Of a DNA stretch of 64,000 nt, positions 59,412 through 64,000 are shown piece by piece (the first letter of the stretch is position 1; each line of letters starts with the position of its first letter). Location: positions 1,922,001 to 1,986,000 of the forward strand of contig NZ_SHLD01000001.1 of the NCBI RefSeq assembly GCF_004217615.1, read 5' to 3'. The notes beneath the pieces were generated by a model. The model searched no databases and was not told where the DNA came from. It saw nothing but the letters and a program-made list of their open reading frames with translations. A program made the translations under genes and the position numbers. Source of the DNA: Micromonospora kangleipakensis (GTDB lineage: Bacteria; Actinomycetota; Actinomycetes; Mycobacteriales; Micromonosporaceae).

Positions 59412-59537
59412 GTGCCCGGCCAGTGTCGCTACAGCCTGACGTGCAGCGGGTACGGGCTGGCGGCGGTGGAGCGGTACGGTCTCGCCGTGGGTGGGCGGAT
59501 GGCCGCCGCGCAGCACCCACGACCCGCTGCGCTGACC
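59412..59537 (+). pseudogene. yidD-like fragment (right copy)
   Basis: Reads CRYSLTCSGYGLAAVERYGL then AVGGRMAA, holding the YidD Cys motif C-x5-C-S-x-Y that the left copy lacks. A 34-36 bp deletion relative to the left copy then shifts the frame, and the common end CACCCACGACCCGCTGCGCTG is shared. Together the two copies bracket the AbiE-like pair. Confidence 0.65.
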
Positions 59538-59548
59538 GGGGAGTTGAC

Positions 59549-60286
59549 ATGCTGGATGCGGAGACCCTCGCCGCGATCGACGCCCGGATCGCGGCCCGGC
59601 GGCCGATCTTCCCGTGGTCGTTGACCTGGGCGGAGGTCGACCCGGCCCGGCACCCGTTCGACCCGTCGACCGTCCCGGACGTGGTCCGCGGCCTGCCGGC
59701 CGCCGCCGCGGTGCCCGGCCGGGGCGGCGGTGACCGGGCGTGGGAGGTGCCCGGCGGTGATGAGTGGGCCGACGCGGTGAGCTTCGGCCTCGTGGACCGG
59801 TACGGCCGGTGGGCGTGCGGTTGGCGCTACAGCGTCGGCGAGGGGGACTTCGACTGCGGCCCGGTGGGTGCCTGGTGCTGCCCCAACCACTCGATCACCA
59901 CCCCCGACGCCACCCTCGCCCTCGTGGCGGAGTCGCTCGTGGAGTGGCGGCGCTGGCTGGAGGACCTGGCCGAGCGCTTCGACCGGTTCCTGCCGCTGGT
60001 GACCGGTGACGACGCGGAGGTGTCCCTGGACGCGTGGGAGCGGGCCGTCGTCCACGTCGTCACCGTCGTCGTGGACCGCACCCAGGCGGAGAGCGCCTGG
60101 TACAACCACTGCAAGCAGGTGCTGGGCTGGTTCCTCACCGTCGCCGGGGTGCCGGACGACCGGCACGATGCGCTCATCGACGCCGCCGTCGGCGGGACCT
60201 TCGCCAGTTGGGTCGCCCCGTCGAACCTGGCCATCGGCGAGCTCGCCGAGCGGCTGGCCGCCGAGGTGGCCAACCGTGCGCGATGA
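59549..60286 (+). CDS. Unknown protein encoded with Fic
   Basis: A 245-residue soluble protein (MLDAETLAAIDARIAARRPI start) with a central region containing CCPNHSITTPDATLALVAES and a helical C-terminal half (WRRWLEDLAERFDRFLPLV, WYNHCKQVLGWFLTVAGV). I do not recognise the family. Overlapping the Fic gene by 11 bp suggests it is its regulator, antitoxin or substrate adaptor. It lacks an obvious Phd/AbrB or other known antitoxin domain. Confidence 0.65.
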   Translation: MLDAETLAAIDARIAARRPIFPWSLTWAEVDPARHPFDPSTVPDVVRGLPAAAAVPGRGGGDRAWEVPGGDEWADAVSFGLVDRYGRWACGWRYSVGEGDFDCGPVGAWCCPNHSITTPDATLALVAESLVEWRRWLEDLAERFDRFLPLVTGDDAEVSLDAWERAVVHVVTVVVDRTQAESAWYNHCKQVLGWFLTVAGVPDDRHDALIDAAVGGTFASWVAPSNLAIGELAERLAAEVANRAR

Positions 60287-60950
60287 CCTGCTGACCTGGT
60301 GCCGGGTCCGCGAAGAGGTCCGCTGGGCGGCGGCGGCCCGCCCGGTCGGCGGCCCGGTCGCCGGTCGCCGCGACGGGGTGGTGGACTTCGTCCGCGGCCC
60401 GGTCGCCGCCCGCGACCCGGCCCGGGCCGCCCGGCTGCTGCGCGCCGTCGGCCGGGCGCGCGCCGCCGCCACCGCCGGCGAGGAGCTGTCGTACGAGCTG
60501 CTGGCCGGCTGGCAGGCCGACGTGCTCGGCGTACCGGAGGTGGGGTTTCGGCGCGGGCCCGCGTACGCGAAGGGCGGCCGGGAACGGTACGACCTGGCGC
60601 CGGACACGCCGGCCCGGTTCCGGCGCTGCCTCGCCCAGGCGGCCGAGCCGGACGTGCCGCTCGCCGCGCGGGCGGCCCGGGCCTACCTGGACGTGGCGTT
60701 CTTCCACCCGTTCTCCGACGGCAACGGGCGGGCCGCCATGCTGACGTTGGACTTCGTGCTGCGGCGGGACCGGGTGGTGCTGGACCTGGCCGCCCCGGCG
60801 CTGGTGGTCGTCCGCCGCGCCGACGACCCGGGCGGGGCGGCGGACCTGGCCCGGCTGGTCGACGTGCTGATCACCGCCACCCGCCGACGTGCGGGGGACG
60901 GAGGCGGTCGCGCGTCGGCTCGGGCGGTCAGCGGGGTCGGCGCAGGGTGA
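60276..60950 (+). CDS. Fic-domain protein
   Basis: A 224-residue Fic-fold protein with the catalytic motif HPFSDGNGRAAM at His144, matching HxFx(D/E)GNGRxx except that the last Arg of the consensus is replaced by Met. Fic enzymes transfer AMP or other nucleotide parts to proteins. No clear inhibitory motif (S/T-x3-E-G/N) is seen in the chain, so control may come from the overlapping 59549 gene. GTG 60276 is chosen for its coding-like frame. It overlaps the DUF2071 gene end by 23 bp on the other strand. Confidence 0.82.
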   Translation: MRDDLLTWCRVREEVRWAAAARPVGGPVAGRRDGVVDFVRGPVAARDPARAARLLRAVGRARAAATAGEELSYELLAGWQADVLGVPEVGFRRGPAYAKGGRERYDLAPDTPARFRRCLAQAAEPDVPLAARAARAYLDVAFFHPFSDGNGRAAMLTLDFVLRRDRVVLDLAAPALVVVRRADDPGGAADLARLVDVLITATRRRAGDGGGRASARAVSGVGAG

Positions 60951-61671
60951 CCGGTGGGCCGAACCGGACCGGGACGCCGGGGGAGTAGAGCACGCTCGCC
61001 GGCGGTTCGGCCGGCGGCGGCAGCCCGGCGGCGGCGACCAGTTCGTCGTCCAGGTGCAGCAGTTCGGCCCGGTGCAGCGGCCAGCGGGGATGCCAGTTCG
61101 GCAGGTGCAGTGTGCGCCCGTAGGCCCGGGTGTGCAGTCCCCAGCGGGCGGTGACGAAGTGTTCCAGCGGGGTCGGGTCGGCGATCGGCTCACCCACCCG
61201 GACCACCATCCGGCTGGTCGCGCCGACCGGGCCGGGCCAGCGGCGCCGGCAGCGGTAGGTCCAGCATTGGCCGTCCCGGTCCATCCGCATCGCCGACCAT
61301 TTGTACGGCAGCCGCACGCTCAGCTGCGCGACCAGCACCAGCACCAGCCGGGACGCGTCGAGCGAGCGGAATACCACGGCCCGCCGGCCGGTGCCGTCGA
61401 CCGAGTACAGCCGGACGTTGGTCTCCCAGAAGCTGCCGAAGTACGGCACTCCCGGTCCCCGTCCGAGGCCCAGCCCGACCATCCGGAAACCGGTCAGGCC
61501 GACGTAACTGACCCCGTCGAGCGTGTCGGGTCGGGTGCCGACGGGCAGCAGCGGCGCGACGACCTCCGGCGGCACGGCCCAGTGCACGAAGGTGAGGTTC
61601 CGCCAGCGTTGCCGCAGGACGGCCCAGGGGAACGCCCGCTCGGGCGCGGCGTCGACCGGCTCGATGTCCAC
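60928..61671 (-). CDS. DUF2071 (YqjF-like) protein
   Basis: A 247-residue protein of the DUF2071 family: LRQRWRNLTFVHWAVPPEVVAPLLP, DGVSYVGLTGFRM, VPYFGSFWETNVRLY and RWGLHTRAYGRTLHLP. These have an acetoacetate-decarboxylase-like fold and unknown function. Start is GTG 61671. It is downstream of the HxlR-type gene on the same strand, 46 bp away. Confidence 0.88.
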   Translation of the reverse strand: MDIEPVDAAPERAFPWAVLRQRWRNLTFVHWAVPPEVVAPLLPVGTRPDTLDGVSYVGLTGFRMVGLGLGRGPGVPYFGSFWETNVRLYSVDGTGRRAVVFRSLDASRLVLVLVAQLSVRLPYKWSAMRMDRDGQCWTYRCRRRWPGPVGATSRMVVRVGEPIADPTPLEHFVTARWGLHTRAYGRTLHLPNWHPRWPLHRAELLHLDDELVAAAGLPPPAEPPASVLYSPGVPVRFGPPVTLRRPR

Positions 61672-61717
61672 GTGCCCATCCTGCCCGCACCGGTCGACGG
61701 CGCATGTCCGCCGGTCG

Positions 61718-62197
61718 TCAGGTGCTGCGGATCAGGCCCGGCCCGGCGACGATGTCCACGTCGCCCTCGTTGACGTCGTGGCCCAGCTCGCAGCGGAGCA
61801 CCGGCCGGACGCGGTGGCCGCACTCCCGGTGGGTGGAGAGGACGGGGGGACCGGCGTCGTCGGCGGCCCAGGTGTCGCCCCAGTTGCGCAGCGCGGTGAT
61901 GACGGGCAGCAGTTCGCGGCCCTTGCGGGTGAGCTGGTACTCGTGGCGGGTGCGCTGCCCCGGCTCCCGGTAGGGCACCCGTTCGAGCAGGCCGGCGGCG
62001 ACCAGCTCCTTGAGCCGGGCCGCCATGGCGGGCTCGCCGAGACCGACCCGGTGGACGAAGTCGTCGAAACGGCGCGTACCGAGCAGGGCCTCACGCATGA
62101 TGAGCATCGCCGACCTGCTGCCGACGATGTCCATCGCCCGGGCGATCGAGCAGTTCGCCATCGACCAGGCGTCCCGGTCGTCCCGTAGATCCGTCAT
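61718..62197 (-). CDS. HxlR-family regulator
   Basis: A 159-residue winged-helix regulator: CSIARAMDIVGSRSAMLIMREALLGTRRFDDF, VGLGEPAMAARLKELVAAGLLERVPY and YQLTRKGRELLPVITALRNWGD. A Cys (NCSIARAMDI) near the N-terminus is the redox/electrophile-sensing position in some HxlR proteins. It is divergent from a collapsed SDR gene and an MFS exporter, its likely former and present targets. Confidence 0.9.
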   Translation of the reverse strand: MTDLRDDRDAWSMANCSIARAMDIVGSRSAMLIMREALLGTRRFDDFVHRVGLGEPAMAARLKELVAAGLLERVPYREPGQRTRHEYQLTRKGRELLPVITALRNWGDTWAADDAGPPVLSTHRECGHRVRPVLRCELGHDVNEGDVDIVAGPGLIRST

Positions 62198-62314
62198 ACC
62201 GGCCAGCCTACGAGCTGACTTGCGTTGACGCCAGTCAGGTGCTTCACTGGGTGCCTGGCTGGCTTGCTTCTACATAAGCTAGCTCGCCGACACTACTCCG
62301 CAGACTGGATCGAC

Positions 62315-62466
62315 ATGGACATCTCGGCTGCAACCGCCCTGGTCACCGCCGCCAACCGTGCCTTCGGCCGGGCCGTCGCCAGCGAGTCCTCGCCGACAAC
62401 CTGAGCCGCGACGTGCGCCGCAAGCGTTCCGGCGGCGTGGCCGCGCTCTACCCGCAGCTCCCGTGA
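62315..62466 (+). pseudogene. Internally deleted short-chain dehydrogenase (SDR)
   Basis: The frame starts MDISAATALVTAANRAFGRAV, the cofactor-binding beginning of an SDR (normally TGANRGFGR). It is cut within about 25 residues and, after a frameshift, continues as LADNLSRDVRRKRSGGVAAL then YPQLP and stop, an SDR C-terminus. The central 200 or so residues are missing. Position beside a divergent HxlR regulator fits a former regulated oxidoreductase. Confidence 0.6.
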
Positions 62467-62560
62467 CCGCCGCCCCTCACCTCTCGCCGTGCGCCACCGG
62501 CGCGGGAAGCACCGCCTTCCCCGCCGGCGCCACCGCGGACCGACCCCTCCAGGAGTCCAC

Positions 62561-64000
62561 GTGACCGACCAGCGAACCCTGCCCCCGACCGGGCCGGCCA
62601 CCACCCAGGGCGCGTCGGCGCCGCCGCCACCCGTCCGCCGCGGCCAGGTGGCGACCCTCGTCGCGATGTGCCTGGGCGCGGCGATCACCTTCCTGCAGAT
62701 CACCGCGACCGTCTCCGCCCTGACCACCGTCCAGCGGGACCTGCACGTCGAGCCGACCACCCTGATCTGGATCCCGAGCGCCTACACCCTGGCCGTGGCG
62801 AGCCTGGTCCTCTCGGCCGCCACGCTGGGCAACCGTTTCGGACGCAAGCGGATGTTCGGCGCCGGCGTCGCCGCGATGATCGCCGGCGGGGCCGTGCTGG
62901 CGCAGGCCGGCACCCCGGCCTGGGTGATCGCCGGGCAGCTCGTGGCGGGCATCGGCGGGGCGCTGATCCTGCCGAACAGCCTGGCCATCCTCGGTGCGAC
63001 CTTCACCGACCCGCACCGGCGCACCGAGGTCATCACCGCCTGGTCGGCCGCCTCCGGCATCGGCCTGGCGGTAGGCCCGCTCATCGCCGGGGCGCTGCTG
63101 CGGCAGCACCACTGGCACACCGTCTACCTGTCCACGATCGTGCTGGGAGTGGTCACCCTCGTCGTCGCCGCGGTCGGCGTGGCCGAGTCCCGGCAGGGCA
63201 CCGGCCGACTCGACGTGCCGGGCCTGCTGCTGGCCACCGTCACCATCGCCGCGTTCGTCTACGCCCTGATCCGGTCCGGACGTGACGGCTGGACCAGCCC
63301 GCCGGTGGTCACCGCGTGGCTCGGCTCCGCCGCCGCGCTGGTCGGGTTCGTCCTGGTCGAGCTGCGCACCGCCGCACCGATGCTCGACGTGCGACTGTTC
63401 CGGTCGGCCTCGTTCAGCGCCGTCATGGTCGTCGCCGCGGTGTCGCTGTTCGGCTTCACCGGCGTGGCGATCCTGCTCGTCCTGTTCCACGAACGCGCCC
63501 AGGGCCTCAACCCGCTGGACACGGGCTGGCGGATGCTGGTGCTGTTCGGCGTCTACGCGCTCGCCGCGTTCGGCGCCGGGCGGACCATCCGCCGCACCGG
63601 CTTCAAGGCGCCGCTCACCGCCGGTCTCCTCCTCGGCGGCCTGGCCAGCCTCGGCCTGGCCGCGCAGGGCCCGGCCACCACGTTCGGCCAGCGCTGGCCG
63701 CTGCTCGCGCTCTTCGGCGCCGCCTGCGGTCTGGTGGTTGCCCCGGCGACCGCCGCCGCGCTGGCCAGCGTCGCGCCCGCCCAGGCCGGCATGGCCTCCG
63801 GGGCGGTCAACGCGGCCCGCCAGGTGGGATCGGTACTCGGCGCGTCCCTGCTGGGCACCCTGCTCACCACCCGGCTGCTCGCCGAGCTGCCGGAGCGGCT
63901 CGCCGCGCACCAGGTCGCGGAGCCGGCCCGCGGCGCGGTGCAGTCGGCGGTGGCCGCCGGCACCAGCGGCACCCAGCCGCTGCCCGATCCGGTCCGGGCG
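62561..64000 (+). CDS. MFS transporter, DHA2 type, cut by window end
   Basis: At least 480 residues with no stop before the window ends. A Pro-rich N-terminus precedes about 13 membrane spans. Features include DLHVEPTTLIWIPSAYTLAVAS, the loop motif LGNRFGRKRMFG, motif C-like SGIGLAVGPLIAGALL and SGAVNAARQVGSVLGASLLG. It is a probable drug or metabolite exporter of the EmrB/QacA group. AGGAG lies five bases before GTG 62561. The divergent HxlR gene is a likely regulator. Confidence 0.88.
   Translation, partial: MTDQRTLPPTGPATTQGASAPPPPVRRGQVATLVAMCLGAAITFLQITATVSALTTVQRDLHVEPTTLIWIPSAYTLAVASLVLSAATLGNRFGRKRMFGAGVAAMIAGGAVLAQAGTPAWVIAGQLVAGIGGALILPNSLAILGATFTDPHRRTEVITAWSAASGIGLAVGPLIAGALLRQHHWHTVYLSTIVLGVVTLVVAAVGVAESRQGTGRLDVPGLLLATVTIAAFVYALIRSGRDGWTSPPVVTAWLGSAAALVGFVLVELRTAAPMLDVRLFRSASFSAVMVVAAVSLFGFTGVAILLVLFHERAQGLNPLDTGWRMLVLFGVYALAAFGAGRTIRRTGFKAPLTAGLLLGGLASLGLAAQGPATTFGQRWPLLALFGAACGLVVAPATAAALASVAPAQAGMASGAVNAARQVGSVLGASLLGTLLTTRLLAELPERLAAHQVAEPARGAVQSAVAAGTSGTQPLPDPVRA

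Noticed and set aside
57359..59537. A transposon flanking the AbiE-like genes
   Set aside because: The flanking repeats are direct, imperfect and derived from yidD coding sequence. No transposase is present.

Overview
The window is very GC-rich, with strong G/C bias at third codon positions, many GTG starts and frequent 4-base ATGA/GTGA gene overlaps. With ECF sigma factors, a DUF2637 element protein and a likely 10-methyl fatty acid (tmsA/tmsB) pair, this points to an actinomycete, most likely a Micromonosporaceae member such as Micromonospora. The genus is an inference. No rRNA, complete tRNA or CRISPR array is present.

Layout. (1) 124-6785 is an integrated island. It is bounded by two identical 47-bp copies of a tRNA 3' end, carries paired AGTAGCCA repeats just inside each end and keeps only the C-terminus of a tyrosine integrase. 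Its cargo looks metal-related: a YraQ-type permease plus TIGR03943 protein, an SCO5389-like protein, a HupE/UreJ-type membrane protein, an ECF sigma/zinc anti-sigma pair and a YcnI copper-binding protein. A tRNA-Ala-like remnant in the middle suggests two accreted segments. (2) 6978-18366 holds a GH15 hydrolase, a large DUF4173-type membrane protein, a DUF11 surface protein divergent from a membrane-anchored LPMO, two aldo/keto reductases, a hemerythrin protein and a two-component system. (3) 18461-32014 holds a membrane protein sharing a palindrome with the two-component operon, a MoxR-type ATPase/vWA pair, DinB, a GlxA-like regulator with an MFS transporter, a ricin-type lectin, DUF427, YbaK, tmsA-tmsB and an HTH/SRPBCC pair. 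(4) 32124-49133 holds LtrA, a CHRD protein, an ECF42-type sigma factor with a YciI protein, an MFS/Cas4-like nuclease/unknown-protein operon, a GGDEF-EAL protein, a TipA-type MerR regulator and gntK-gntP. (5) 49397-64000 is accessory: two paralogous PH-like/Cys-rich membrane proteins, remnants of an actinomycete integrative element (DUF2637 protein, a 23-bp inverted repeat, 10-bp-period iterons), an AbiE-like toxin-antitoxin pair flanked by yidD fragments, a Fic protein with an unknown partner, an HxlR regulator beside a collapsed SDR gene, and an MFS transporter running off the window.

How genes work together. In the island, the ECF/anti-sigma pair probably responds to a redox or metal signal; an ECF-like promoter lies before ycnI. 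The two-component operon and the membrane gene after it share TCCCC-N6-GGGGA sites, suggesting autoregulation and one direct target. tmsA/tmsB overlap and would make 10-methyl-branched fatty acids from oleate-type chains. gntK and gntP form a gluconate uptake and phosphorylation operon. The Cas4-like nuclease and its 514-residue partner are translationally coupled and are a good candidate for an undescribed nucleic-acid system. The AbiE-like pair is the clearest defence or addiction module.
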